From assembly GCF_004364345.1 (NCBI RefSeq), contig NZ_SOCA01000010.1, positions 117,350 through 181,349 on the forward strand: DNA of 64,000 bases, written 5' to 3'. The DNA comes from Prosthecobacter fusiformis. Lineage in GTDB: Bacteria; Verrucomicrobiota; Verrucomicrobiia; Verrucomicrobiales; Verrucomicrobiaceae. A program made the position numbers and the translations under genes. This document shows, piece by piece, positions 42,501 through 51,964 of the stretch (position 1 is its first letter; each line of letters starts with the position of its first letter). The notes under the pieces are model-generated. The model was not told where the DNA came from and did no database searches. It worked only from the letters and a program-made list of their open reading frames with translations.

Positions 42501-43981
42501 TGACGATGAATGTAATGATGGGCTTTCTTATGGGAGCAGTCGAGTCCTCTGAATTTATGGGGCCCCGCCAGCCGCTGCTATTTAACTGGCTAGCGGTTCT
42601 ACTGTTTTATTCAGGCGCTTTGCTGGTGACTTACGCGGGGACAAAACTGATCATCAGTTACAAAGGAAACTTGGGAATGGATGCTCCAGATGGCCGGAGG
42701 AAACTGCATGAGAATCCAGTTCCTCGGTTGGGAGGTGCGCCTATTTATCTGACCTTGATGCTGGGCATTGTTGCCGCATTTTGGCTTGGAGAGGTGACAT
42801 TTGACGGCTGGCTGCCGCTCATTTTATGCAATGCTCTCATCTTTTCTGTGGGAATAGCTGATGATCTTAAGCCCTTAGGGGCGAGGGTGAAGTTGGTGGG
42901 GCAGATTGGTGCGGCCCTTATTCTTTACTCTTCAGGGCTTTCCATTGATGTATTGAGTAACCCATTTGGTGATGGTGGCCTACAACTTGGATGGTGGAGC
43001 CTGCCGCTGACGCTGCTCTGGCTGGTGGCGATCCCAAATATTATCAACTTAATAGACGGGATGGATGGACTTGCGGGAGGGTTCGGTTTGTTTTTGTCTC
43101 TGACACTGGCTTTTGTCGGTTTTGTAGCCGGATTCCAGGATGTCATGATCGTCTCGGTCATTATGGCTGGGGCACTGTCAGGTTTTTTGTTCTTCAACTT
43201 TCCACCTGCAAAGATTTTTCTTGGAGATGGCGGGGCTTATCTCATCGGTTTTTTCATTGCGTCGGTCTCTTTAAAATGTTCAAACAAAGGGTCTATCATC
43301 GCTGCGCTTTTAGTGATCGTGATTGCACTTGGTGTTCCGATTTTGGATACGGCCTTTGCGATTCTTCGTCGCGCGATCCGTGGTGTGCCTATCTTTCGCG
43401 CGGATGCGGAGCATATCCATCATCGGCTGATTCTGCTGGGCTATAGTAAAGGGCGCGCGCTGGTGGCCATGTATTCGGTTTGTGTTGTGCTGAGCTTGGT
43501 TGGCATCAGCATCTTGTTGACGAAGGGGGTGGCTTTACCTGTAGCCGGGGCTGTATTGTTTTTGCTGGCGATCGGCGCGGCGCGCTATTTGGGATATGTG
43601 CGTAGTTGGTCGAATTTACGTCAGCAAATGGATCTGGCTATGCAGCGCCGACATAGGCTGGAGCATACTAGGGCTCATGCGCGGGTGCTGGACTTTGATA
43701 TTGAACTTTGTAACTCACTCATTGAATTTGAAGATGTATTCAGCCAGCGACTGAAGTGGATGGGTTTTCTGCCGCCAGAGAGTAAGCAATCCCTGCCTGT
43801 GAAGGTATATTTGTCTGATGGAAGCTTCTGTATACTATACCGGCCCACCGAGGAATATGAAGAAGGAGAGTGGCAGCGCCGCGCAGATGAGCTGGTGACG
43901 GTTCTAGAGCGGTGTCTGGAGCGCTGGGAGGCATTACCCTCACTGCTCGGTCAGCTGCGTCCAGTAAAAACAGGGGCGTGA
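42497..43981 (+). CDS. Polyprenyl-phosphate GlcNAc-1-phosphate transferase (WecA/MraY family)
   Basis: 494 residues. The membrane domain has the family motifs DGRRKLHENPVPRLGGAPIYL, GIADDLKPLGARVKLVGQI (metal-binding DD), NIINLIDGMDGLAGGFG, FLGDGGAYLIGF and AEHIHHRLI, so it should initiate glycan synthesis on undecaprenyl phosphate. After the last membrane helix (about residue 370) comes a soluble tail of about 120 residues not seen in E. coli WecA. This gene lies late in the cluster. Several in-frame ATGs exist at the start; 42497 overlaps the upstream stop. Confidence 0.92.
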   Translation: MMTMNVMMGFLMGAVESSEFMGPRQPLLFNWLAVLLFYSGALLVTYAGTKLIISYKGNLGMDAPDGRRKLHENPVPRLGGAPIYLTLMLGIVAAFWLGEVTFDGWLPLILCNALIFSVGIADDLKPLGARVKLVGQIGAALILYSSGLSIDVLSNPFGDGGLQLGWWSLPLTLLWLVAIPNIINLIDGMDGLAGGFGLFLSLTLAFVGFVAGFQDVMIVSVIMAGALSGFLFFNFPPAKIFLGDGGAYLIGFFIASVSLKCSNKGSIIAALLVIVIALGVPILDTAFAILRRAIRGVPIFRADAEHIHHRLILLGYSKGRALVAMYSVCVVLSLVGISILLTKGVALPVAGAVLFLLAIGAARYLGYVRSWSNLRQQMDLAMQRRHRLEHTRAHARVLDFDIELCNSLIEFEDVFSQRLKWMGFLPPESKQSLPVKVYLSDGSFCILYRPTEEYEEGEWQRRADELVTVLERCLERWEALPSLLGQLRPVKTGA

Positions 43982-44026
43982 GTATCGCTGTTATGACAAT
44001 GAATTTTCGAGTGACTGATTAATCTG

Positions 44027-46525
44027 ATGTCTTCTGCTATTCCTACGCCTCCTCAAGATTCTGAAGATCGCACGCCTGGACCGCTGGTATCTACCAGGAA
44101 GAAATCCAGCAGGCATGAAACGCCAACAATTGAACCCGATGTCGCGCCAGTCTGGAAGATGGTCTTGCTGGCTTGTGTTGTCATCACCGGGATTTTGCTG
44201 GGTGCGGGACGCAGCACTTGGTCTTTAGGCGTCATTAGTTGCATGGCCGGGCTGGCAATGATCTGTGCTCCGCCGAAAGCTAGGCTGCCTAAAATTGCGT
44301 CCCTAAGTTTGTTGATGGTAATGGCGGTCCCACTCTTGGGCTTGCTCCCCGTTTCCTGGTTCGGTGGGCCTGCGGATTGGCGTAGCAAGCTAACAGAATC
44401 CTGGAGCTTATATCTGCCGCAGACACTTTCGCCTGATCCCCATGGTACGTTTGAGTGCTGGTTGGTGATGATGGTGATGCTGCTTTGGTTATGGACATGC
44501 CTGGGGCAGAAAGGCTCGGATGATGGCCGCCGCTGGTGCATTTATACGTTAGCTTTTGGCGGCGCATTGGTTGCCGCCCTTTCATGGATCGATTATTCAT
44601 CAGGATCGATTGCCTGGTGGTCTGATGGTGAACCTAATTATGGAGACAGGTTTGGTCCATTTTCCAACCGCAATCATTCATCTAGCCTGAGCGCGATCAG
44701 CACCATTCTCTGTGCTGCATCAGCCTACGATGCATATAGGCGGCGCTCTAAGCTCAGTTGGTTTTTCGCGATTTTATTCTGGGTGCCTTTTTCGAGTATT
44801 TTTGTGAATACTTCCAGAGGGGGGCTCGGGCTCCTGTTTATGGGGTTGATTGCCTGGGTGACGACGGTGGCAATGAAGAAAGGGTTTGTCCGGAAGATCG
44901 CTGTCGGAGCCGCTGTCCTCCTCGTCGTGGCTTCGGTGGCCACCGTTTCCAGTGGCAGATTAGGATCACGTTTGAGGGCGATGATGTTTGAGCAGCAGGT
45001 ATCTCCGCTGACTTCTTCCCTGAGATTTGATCTGGCTAAAGAAACGCTGGCGTTGGTAACGACGCGACCTCTTCTCGGGCAGGGGTTCGACACCTTTGTC
45101 CCGGTCTTTCCATTGGTCTCCAACATGGAAATGTCCAGATACAGGTTTATGCATCCTGAGAGCGATCTGCTCCTTCTGCTTTTCGAGGGAGGACTGCTAG
45201 CGACTGTGCCTTGTGTGGTGCTGCTTTTCTGGATCGGCCGCTCAACGGGAGGCTGGGGGCAGGCAATTCATGAAAAAAGTCATGAGAGACCCGGTCGCAG
45301 ACTTCGGCAGGCCGCGGCTATTGCCGCTGCTATGGCCTTAGTTCACTCTATTTTTGATGTGCCCAATCATGGGGTGGGTTATGGGCTAAGCACGGCTTTG
45401 TTGCTGGGCTTGTCCATACGCCCACGCCGGTTAAAAGTACCGGGCGGGTGGATTCAAGCATGGGCGTTCAGACTTGCCGGAGTTGCCGTCATCGCGGTCG
45501 GAATCATGTGGTGGGGTATTGGCACCAGCCGCTGGACGCCTGAAGTGCCGACTGCGAACCGGGTTTTGCGAGATCGTATCTCCACTGAAGTTAAAGGCGG
45601 GCGTTACCGTGAGGCCCTGATGTTGAGCAATCGCACCATCCAGATAGCTCCGCTGGACTATAAGCTATACTATTTGCGGGCTCAGTTGCTGCTGCTGCTC
45701 CGGCAGGAACCTGAACGTGCATTGCTGGACTTTGGACGTTCACGCGCTTTAGAGCCACGTTATGCAAATACCTGCTATAAGGAAGGGGAATACTGGTTGG
45801 GATTTGTGCCGGAGCTGGCAATGATCCCCTGGCGTGAGTGTTTACGCCGCCGATCCATCGACCCTGCCCTCATGAAACAGACCTATGCCAGTATGTTAGG
45901 CAAGGCGATGGTTTTTCCTGAATTGAAGCCGCCACTTTGGGGATTGGCGGAAAGTACGGAGATGCAGCTCACCTTCCTCATGTACACACGCAAAGGGGAG
46001 GATTGGGAGAAATACTTGGCTAAGTTTTTGGAGGCACATCCCAAGCTGGAAATCTTGGAGTCCAAAGATTTACGTTTGCTCATGCGACAGTGGCATCAGA
46101 AGGGCGACAGGCATGCATTAGTGCAATTGCTGGAAGAGAATCCCAGCCTACAGTCTTATGGCTGGCGTACGATGTGTGCAGAACTGGCGCTAGAGGGGCG
46201 TTATGAAGAGGCATACTTTGTAGCAAGCAAGTTCATGAAGCGTCAGGACCGGCCTATGCGCATAGAATCCAATAGTATTCAGAGGCTGGAGCGGATTTTT
46301 GTATTCAATTCTAGCGATATGCGTTCAGGGATTGAACTGTATTATGCGAAGCGCGCATCTGGAGATCTCAAGGGGGCCAGGGCTACAGCTGAAAAGGTGG
46401 TGGCTCTGCCCGATGCCCCTGCCTACATGAAACTGGAGCTCGCCTATCTGCATGCGGAGCTGATGGATTTTCGTCGTGCTTGGGAAATGATGGAATTGGC
46501 GATGCTGGCCATCCAGGATGTTTAG
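44027..46525 (+). CDS. O-antigen ligase-like (Wzy_C) protein with TPR tail
   Basis: 832 residues: a disordered N-terminus (about 40), about 10 membrane helices to residue 490, and a soluble helical tail with TPR-like repeats (RYREALMLSNRTIQIAPLDYKLYYLRAQLL and LDFGRSRALEPRYANTCYKEGEYW). The Wzy_C/O-antigen ligase segments are RPLLGQGFDTFVPVFP, MHPESDLLLLLFEGGLLA and HSIFDVPNHGVGYGLSTALL. It should polymerise or attach the polysaccharide outside the inner membrane; which of the two cannot be told. Last gene of the cluster. Confidence 0.85.
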   Translation: MSSAIPTPPQDSEDRTPGPLVSTRKKSSRHETPTIEPDVAPVWKMVLLACVVITGILLGAGRSTWSLGVISCMAGLAMICAPPKARLPKIASLSLLMVMAVPLLGLLPVSWFGGPADWRSKLTESWSLYLPQTLSPDPHGTFECWLVMMVMLLWLWTCLGQKGSDDGRRWCIYTLAFGGALVAALSWIDYSSGSIAWWSDGEPNYGDRFGPFSNRNHSSSLSAISTILCAASAYDAYRRRSKLSWFFAILFWVPFSSIFVNTSRGGLGLLFMGLIAWVTTVAMKKGFVRKIAVGAAVLLVVASVATVSSGRLGSRLRAMMFEQQVSPLTSSLRFDLAKETLALVTTRPLLGQGFDTFVPVFPLVSNMEMSRYRFMHPESDLLLLLFEGGLLATVPCVVLLFWIGRSTGGWGQAIHEKSHERPGRRLRQAAAIAAAMALVHSIFDVPNHGVGYGLSTALLLGLSIRPRRLKVPGGWIQAWAFRLAGVAVIAVGIMWWGIGTSRWTPEVPTANRVLRDRISTEVKGGRYREALMLSNRTIQIAPLDYKLYYLRAQLLLLLRQEPERALLDFGRSRALEPRYANTCYKEGEYWLGFVPELAMIPWRECLRRRSIDPALMKQTYASMLGKAMVFPELKPPLWGLAESTEMQLTFLMYTRKGEDWEKYLAKFLEAHPKLEILESKDLRLLMRQWHQKGDRHALVQLLEENPSLQSYGWRTMCAELALEGRYEEAYFVASKFMKRQDRPMRIESNSIQRLERIFVFNSSDMRSGIELYYAKRASGDLKGARATAEKVVALPDAPAYMKLELAYLHAELMDFRRAWEMMELAMLAIQDV

Positions 46526-46535
46526 TCCCCGCTTC

Positions 46536-47237
46536 CTAGCGCAGCTTCCAGACGCGCCCTGGCGAACATACCCACGTGGTCTGAGGATGATTTGGGGAGG
46601 TGTGAGCTCCTCCTGCTGCCCATGGAGAAAAGGCCGGTAAAACCCAGTTCTGCCGGTCGTGTGATGTGCGTTGTTGGATGAATGCCGGTAGTTTCAGCTT
46701 CAGTCCGGCACCATCCCGCAGCGTTACCGCTGGGTGTTCATGCCCGGTGATGTAGGTCTCTTCGACCTCATCTCGAAGGGCGGGTTGTGAGATTGATGGC
46801 AGAGCTATGTCCAGATGACCATGATGAAAGACAAAGGAGCCTTCACGATGATACCGGAGGAATGGCCAGCCTTTCTTTAAAGCTGTCCGGTCATGATTGC
46901 CCTCAATGAGGATCAGATCCGCGACATGATTGCGCAATTCATCCAAAAAGGCACCGGTTTGCGCGACTGAGCCGCTGCCATCCATGATATCCCCCACCAA
47001 GATTAATCTTCGGGGCTGATGATCATGGATGAGGGCCAGCAGTGTGGTCCGGCACTGGTTCATTCCCCAGTCGGGCAGGAGGGCACCCTGACGGCTGCGA
47101 TGGATTTCGTAGCCGTAATGCAGGTCAGTTACTGCCATCCAACCTTCCGCCGGGTGGATCAAGGCGCGCCGAGCATCCAGCAGGATACCGGGGGATATCT
47201 GGGCGGTGATGACAGAAGGGGATGCAGGCACTTTCAT
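46536..47237 (-). CDS. Calcineurin-like phosphoesterase (PdeM/COG1407-like)
   Basis: 233 residues with all metal-binding motifs of the metallophosphoesterase fold: VTDLHYGYE, LVGDIMDG, IEGNHDRTA, FHHGHLD and YITGHEHPAV. The order and length match COG1407, including the ligase-associated endonuclease PdeM. No ligase or helicase gene adjoins it, so a DNA repair role is only possible. Convergent with the polysaccharide cluster at a distance of 10 bp. Confidence 0.87.
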   Translation of the reverse strand: MKVPASPSVITAQISPGILLDARRALIHPAEGWMAVTDLHYGYEIHRSRQGALLPDWGMNQCRTTLLALIHDHQPRRLILVGDIMDGSGSVAQTGAFLDELRNHVADLILIEGNHDRTALKKGWPFLRYHREGSFVFHHGHLDIALPSISQPALRDEVEETYITGHEHPAVTLRDGAGLKLKLPAFIQQRTSHDRQNWVLPAFSPWAAGGAHTSPNHPQTTWVCSPGRVWKLR

Positions 47238-47300
47238 GCTACGCCCGGTCTAGTCTCCTCATGCTCCAAAATCCTGGATGGTCATGCAAGTTTTTGAGAC

Positions 47301-48605
47301 TTACTTTTCGGTGCCTTCCTGGATAATTTCGCCCACGAGCAAAATGGCTCCAGGATAGATCGTGGTCGCGTTATAACGTTCAGGCTTGTCCATGACGTTT
47401 TTGTTGATGGCCAGGATGGCCGTTTTATCCGGCTGCTCCGGGTGAATTTCGATCTTCACCGTGTGGACGGTATCTTCCAGGCCGCTGCCGATGAGCATAG
47501 TAGAGAGTCTGTGATAGGTGCAGTGGGCATCAAACCGGGGAACAATCTTCGGGGGCATGCTGTCCAGGGTGACAATCACCTGTCCACCGTCTGGTCCGAT
47601 GACGTCAAAGATGGCACAACGAGTACCCTTGAATTTAAAAGTGATCGTTTCGCCAGGCTGGCTGCCTTTGTGTAGAGCTTTCATGCGCTTCGCCCAGCGT
47701 TTGCCAAAGGGATCCGTCACTGCATCCAGGGCGATGAAGCCAGGAGAAAGCTTGGCTTGGGTGATGGGCAGCATTTGGGCGCGTTCATAATGAGTTTCGA
47801 TGAAAGGTTCTGGGATCACATGCTGCCCCGTGCTTTTCGAAGCGGCTTTGATCGGGTCCAGTGAACGAACAATGGCTGCAAGATAGAGCTCATGTCCAGT
47901 CTCCACATGAGGATGGACACTGTCCCGGGAGAAGACGACTTTATCTTTGTAAAGAGCCTTTTCTTCATCGGTTTTCGGCAAAGGACCCCGCCAGACCAGG
48001 GTGCCTTCTTTGGCCAGACGGGTCACTTCCATACCCATGTGGATGCTAGGAATGCCGTAGTGGTCGGCGATCTTTTCCATCGCGCTGGCTGATCTTTGGA
48101 AGTTCCCCTCTTTCATGGCAGGGTACAGCGCCTCTGTCAGCGTATAGACAAAGCAAATGTCACACTCTGGCAAGGCGCGCCACGTCTGGCGGACGATGCC
48201 TTCCATGCAGCGGTAGATCTGATCGGGTGATGCACCGCCATCATTGACGGCAAATTCGACAAACAGCAGATCCGGTTTGTGATCTAGAACATCCTGTTTA
48301 ACTCGAAAGACGCCTAAATCCGACCCTGTGCCCCCGATAGCGGCATTGATCTCACTGAATTTGGCCTCTGGAAAGGTCTTCTGAAAGTGGGCCAGAGTTT
48401 TCGGACGCCAGCCATTTTGTGCGGTGATGCTGCCACCCAGATAACCAATGCGAACTTCCGCTCCTGGTGTGGCGGCTTTGGTGAAGAAATGAGGCAGGCC
48501 AGTCCTTGGACGGCATTCCTGAGCAGGGACAAGGGTAAACTCTTTTTCGACAGCGAAGAGTGGGATTGCCACAATAGCAGATAGAGCGAGGGAGAGCAGG
48601 CGCAT
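47301..48605 (-). CDS. Secreted SGNH/GDSL hydrolase
   Basis: 434 residues with a signal peptide (MRLLSLALSAIVAIPLFAVE). SGNH blocks: IGYLGGSITAQNG with nucleophile Ser59, a GGTGSD glycine block, VEFAVNDGG asparagine block and the DSVHPHVETGHELY catalytic Asp-x-x-His. A C-terminal beta-rich domain of about 150 residues (from about 280) may bind carbohydrate. It is expected to act outside the cytoplasm as an esterase, for example on acetylated sugars. It may share a transcript with the phosphoesterase downstream. Confidence 0.9.
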   Translation of the reverse strand: MRLLSLALSAIVAIPLFAVEKEFTLVPAQECRPRTGLPHFFTKAATPGAEVRIGYLGGSITAQNGWRPKTLAHFQKTFPEAKFSEINAAIGGTGSDLGVFRVKQDVLDHKPDLLFVEFAVNDGGASPDQIYRCMEGIVRQTWRALPECDICFVYTLTEALYPAMKEGNFQRSASAMEKIADHYGIPSIHMGMEVTRLAKEGTLVWRGPLPKTDEEKALYKDKVVFSRDSVHPHVETGHELYLAAIVRSLDPIKAASKSTGQHVIPEPFIETHYERAQMLPITQAKLSPGFIALDAVTDPFGKRWAKRMKALHKGSQPGETITFKFKGTRCAIFDVIGPDGGQVIVTLDSMPPKIVPRFDAHCTYHRLSTMLIGSGLEDTVHTVKIEIHPEQPDKTAILAINKNVMDKPERYNATTIYPGAILLVGEIIQEGTEK

Positions 48606-48720
48606 GAGTCCCTTATCCTGGAAGCAGGATGCCTCTATGGCAAGCGGATGCCTTCAGGACCGCAGGATCATTTTTCACTTTCTTGCGCTGGCTGCCTCCC
48701 GTAGATCTGCACTCCCCACC

Positions 48721-49698
48721 GTGCTTACATCTGATTTCGATTACTCTCTCCCGCCTGAACTCATCGCCAGCGAGCCGCTGCCAGATCGGGCAGCATCGCG
48801 GATGCTAGTTGTGCATCGGGAGACGGGGACACTGGAGCATCGGCTGTTTTCAGACCTCCCGAAGTTTGCCAGGGCAGGGGATTTGTGGGTCATGAACAAC
48901 ACACGGGTTGTGCCGGCACGCTATTTTTCCAATGATGGATCCCGTGAGGTGCTGCGGCTGGAGCCATTAACGGAAACCCGCTGGCGATGCATGGTGAAGC
49001 CTGGGAAAAGATTCCGTGTGGGTCATACCGTGGAAGTGGGAGAGGCTACCGGAACAGTGATTGAAATACTCGAAAATGGGGAGCGCATCATTCAGTGGGA
49101 TCGGGTGGTGGATGAGGAGGCTCACGGACATCTGGCATTGCCTCACTACATGGGACGTGATGACCAGCCTGCAGACCGAGAGCGCTATCAGACGGTGTTT
49201 GCCCAGGCTGCTGGGGCCATTGCTGCCCCCACTGCCGGACTGCACTTCACCCCGGAAATATTGGCTGGTCTGCCCCATGCCTTCGTGACTCTGCATGTGG
49301 GGGTGGGAACCTTCCAACCGGTAAAGGTGGATCATATTCAAGAGCATGTCATGCACCGTGAATGCTACGTCGTTCCTCCAGAGACAGCGGTCGCAGTACA
49401 AAATGCGCAGCGGGTCGTCGCAGTCGGCACCACCGCGATGCGTACTTTGGAAACAGTGGCTCGGGATAACAATGGCCAAATCGTGGCTCAAAGCGGCAGT
49501 ACGGATATTTTTATCTATCCTGGTTTTCAGTTCAAAGCAGTCGGTGCAATGCTGACAAACTTTCACCTTCCAAAGTCCACGCTGATCATGCTAGTCAGTG
49601 CCTTTGCTGGCCGGGAGTTGATCATGCGTGCCTACGAGGAGGCGATACGTGAACGCTATCGATTCTTCAGCTATGGAGACTGCATGCTGATCCTCTAA
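48721..49698 (+). CDS. queA: tRNA preQ1 ribosyltransferase-isomerase (QueA)
   Basis: 325 residues from the GTG at 48721 (VLTSDFDYSLPPELIASEPLPDRAASRML, the family N-terminus); the frame is open to 48604 but that part is not QueA-like. Motifs: LWVMNNTRVVPARYF, the AGAIAAPTAGLHFT site, FVTLHVGVGTFQPVKVD, MHRECY, VGTTAMRTLE, IFIYPGFQFKAV, NFHLPKSTLIMLVSAFAG and YRFFSYGDCMLIL. It transfers the ribosyl moiety of SAM to preQ1 in tRNA. Slightly shorter than E. coli QueA. Divergent from the SGNH gene. Confidence 0.94.
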   Translation: MLTSDFDYSLPPELIASEPLPDRAASRMLVVHRETGTLEHRLFSDLPKFARAGDLWVMNNTRVVPARYFSNDGSREVLRLEPLTETRWRCMVKPGKRFRVGHTVEVGEATGTVIEILENGERIIQWDRVVDEEAHGHLALPHYMGRDDQPADRERYQTVFAQAAGAIAAPTAGLHFTPEILAGLPHAFVTLHVGVGTFQPVKVDHIQEHVMHRECYVVPPETAVAVQNAQRVVAVGTTAMRTLETVARDNNGQIVAQSGSTDIFIYPGFQFKAVGAMLTNFHLPKSTLIMLVSAFAGRELIMRAYEEAIRERYRFFSYGDCMLIL

Positions 49699-49748
49699 AG
49701 GATAAGCCCTCCACCTGCCCCGGCCGCGATCAGGTACTATATTGGAGT

Positions 49749-50888
49749 TCAGCTTTGAGCCGTTGGTACAGCCGCTTTAGCGGGCTTTGGCTTGCGCTTG
49801 TAAAGCTCCTTGATGACGCCGATCCCCAGCAGTTTCATCGTGGCAAAGTAACTCTTCGCAATGTCGGCCGTGAGAAAGGCCAGATAGACATCATTGGAGG
49901 GCAGGGCACTGTTGGAGGCATAGTAAACGGGCTTTTCGTATCCGCGATACTTGGACTTGTGAAAAGCCAGGCCTTTAAAATTATAGATTTCTCCACCAAA
50001 ACGCTGGCTGATCTGGAAAAACCATTTCGTCATCAAGTCGTCTGCGTAAATGCCTTTATCCAGGTTTGTGAAAGGGCAGAGCAGGAGGTTCAGCACTTCG
50101 ATGCCTTCCGTCTTAAAAGTCTCCATGGCCACCATGTGAACAGTTGTGGCCAGCCGTCCATATTTGGCCTCGTCACAGCGGACAATGTTGGCGGAATAGC
50201 CATAGACCTTCCCATCACGATACATGGGATCATAAAAAACATACCCGACTGCCGTTCCAGCTTTGTCGAAGGCCACAAACTTCCTGACATCTGGCTCGTG
50301 CTGGTAAACGGGCCGGCGGGCGTAGATCCAGATCTCCCGGTCATTCACTTTTTTTCCCTGTAGCCATTTGGAGGAAAGGGCATGAAGCTGGTCAATGGGC
50401 ACCGTGGCAATATCTACTTCACGGATGGTAAGGCCCTCGCGCTTCGCTTCGTTGCGAGCGCGTTTAATCATGTCCAGCTCCTTCCAATTGCCCTGAGTAT
50501 TGTAGGTCTGGACTGCCAACTCGGGCTCGTAGCCCACACAGTTCACCTTAAATCCGATCTGACGAAGGATGCCCGCGCAGTGTTCTGAAACCACACCAAA
50601 GACCGCTGCGGGATACTCCTGAAGAAATGCGGTAATGAGAGCGGAGAGGTCACTGGGATCGCAGACCGGATCCGTTAAAATAATACGCTTGGGCTTTCTG
50701 GCGAATACTGGGTGGGTGGCCGTGATGAAAGCAATGTAGCCTAGCTCATGAATGAAATATTCCATGCCCTGCTGTAAGGTTGCATAAGAAAGCGATCCCG
50801 CCCCATACCGCTTAAGAGACGGGGAGAGGAGATTCCATTTGGCTACAGGGTCAATCGATTTAGCTTCTTTACCTAAGATTGAAGGCAT
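49749..50888 (-). CDS. DUF2156 protein (aminoacyl-lipid/GNAT-type)
   Basis: 379 residues, cytoplasmic, with the DUF2156 pattern: SLSYATLQQGMEYF start, ITAFLQEYPAAVFGVVSEH, IGFKVNCVGYEPEL, IKRARNEAKREGLTIREVD, KFVAFDKAGTAVGYVFYDPMYRD and LLLCPFTNLD. This matches the C-terminal domain of phosphatidylglycerol lysyltransferase (MprF) without the membrane part. It may transfer an amino acid or another acyl to a lipid. It follows an alpha/beta hydrolase on the same strand (42 bp apart). Confidence 0.78.
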   Translation of the reverse strand: MPSILGKEAKSIDPVAKWNLLSPSLKRYGAGSLSYATLQQGMEYFIHELGYIAFITATHPVFARKPKRIILTDPVCDPSDLSALITAFLQEYPAAVFGVVSEHCAGILRQIGFKVNCVGYEPELAVQTYNTQGNWKELDMIKRARNEAKREGLTIREVDIATVPIDQLHALSSKWLQGKKVNDREIWIYARRPVYQHEPDVRKFVAFDKAGTAVGYVFYDPMYRDGKVYGYSANIVRCDEAKYGRLATTVHMVAMETFKTEGIEVLNLLLCPFTNLDKGIYADDLMTKWFFQISQRFGGEIYNFKGLAFHKSKYRGYEKPVYYASNSALPSNDVYLAFLTADIAKSYFATMKLLGIGVIKELYKRKPKPAKAAVPTAQS

Positions 50889-50930
50889 GATGGTGATACA
50901 TCGACATTATAGAGCCTCGCGGGTAAAAAG

Positions 50931-51842
50931 CTAGTCCATATGTTTGATCAGCCAGTCTGCGGTCAGATCAAAAACTCGCAGACGGTTCCGATCCAAATGT
51001 CCGGCGTGACCGTTTCCCTTGACGATTTCGAGTCCTTTTGTACATGTCAGCGTCTGGTGCAGCTTATGTGCTGTGCTTACAGGATCCAAATGGTCATCCT
51101 CCCCCCAGATTACCAGGGTGGCTGCTTTTATTTGATCAACGCGCCGGATGGTATTCACGAAGAAAGCCGCAGCTGCTCCAGGCAGGGGAAAATTTTGAAA
51201 GGCGCGAATCTTACCTGGATCGACCCTCAAGCGGGCATTGATTTCGGGATCGGACGCCAGTTCGACTTCTTCGAGCAGTTGCACAATGGAGATGCGCAGG
51301 TCCTTGCCGGTTATCAATCGCTTCAGATATCCCAAAAATGACAGGGAACCCATTGAAAGGGTGATGGACCAGGGCAGTGTATTCATAACCGTGGCATCCA
51401 AAGCGACCAAGGCCCGAAGCCTTGGTTCGATAACCGCAGCTTCCAAGATGGCGGTGCCTCCAGAGGATAGACCGAAAGCCCCGATTTTTTGCGGGTCCAC
51501 ATCTTTCCGGGTCACTAAATAATCAATAGCCGCCTGCAAATCTGCCACCCAGTCTTTTATTCGTACATGGTATGGATGCCCCCCGCTGGCACCATGGCCA
51601 TGCATGTCCAGTAAAAGGCATGAAATGCCTCTCTTGGACAAATGGCCTGCCATTTCCAAGTAGTTTTCTTTGAATTCACCAGCACCGTGGGAGACGATTA
51701 ATACTGGGCTGACGGTTCCTGTAGCTGCCGGAATGAAGTAAGCATAAATATCCACCCCCAAGGAGGAGAAGCGCACCAATTCTCTTCTGTCATCTTGGCT
51801 ATCAGAAGACTGAGAGGAGCTGGAAATTGTGGGTGTATGCAT
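50931..51842 (-). CDS. Alpha/beta hydrolase
   Basis: 303 residues; oxyanion strand VLIVSHGAGEFKENY, DMHGHGASGG, nucleophile elbow GLSSG with Ser126, catalytic Asp in WGEDDHLDPV and His in GNGHAGHLD. This is the serine aminopeptidase S33/lipase-like group. No signal peptide. The neighbouring DUF2156 gene suggests lipid or aminoacyl-lipid turnover, an inference only. AT-rich gap of 122 bp upstream. Confidence 0.88.
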   Translation of the reverse strand: MHTPTISSSSQSSDSQDDRRELVRFSSLGVDIYAYFIPAATGTVSPVLIVSHGAGEFKENYLEMAGHLSKRGISCLLLDMHGHGASGGHPYHVRIKDWVADLQAAIDYLVTRKDVDPQKIGAFGLSSGGTAILEAAVIEPRLRALVALDATVMNTLPWSITLSMGSLSFLGYLKRLITGKDLRISIVQLLEEVELASDPEINARLRVDPGKIRAFQNFPLPGAAAAFFVNTIRRVDQIKAATLVIWGEDDHLDPVSTAHKLHQTLTCTKGLEIVKGNGHAGHLDRNRLRVFDLTADWLIKHMD

Positions 51843-51964
51843 TATTTATTAAACGCATTAATAACCCAATAATTAGATTATTCAAAAATTCATTGTTCAA
51901 AATGAACGATTTATGGAAATTATAAGCGTTAAACTTGTTGTGTCGTTTTTCGAAACAACGCGCG

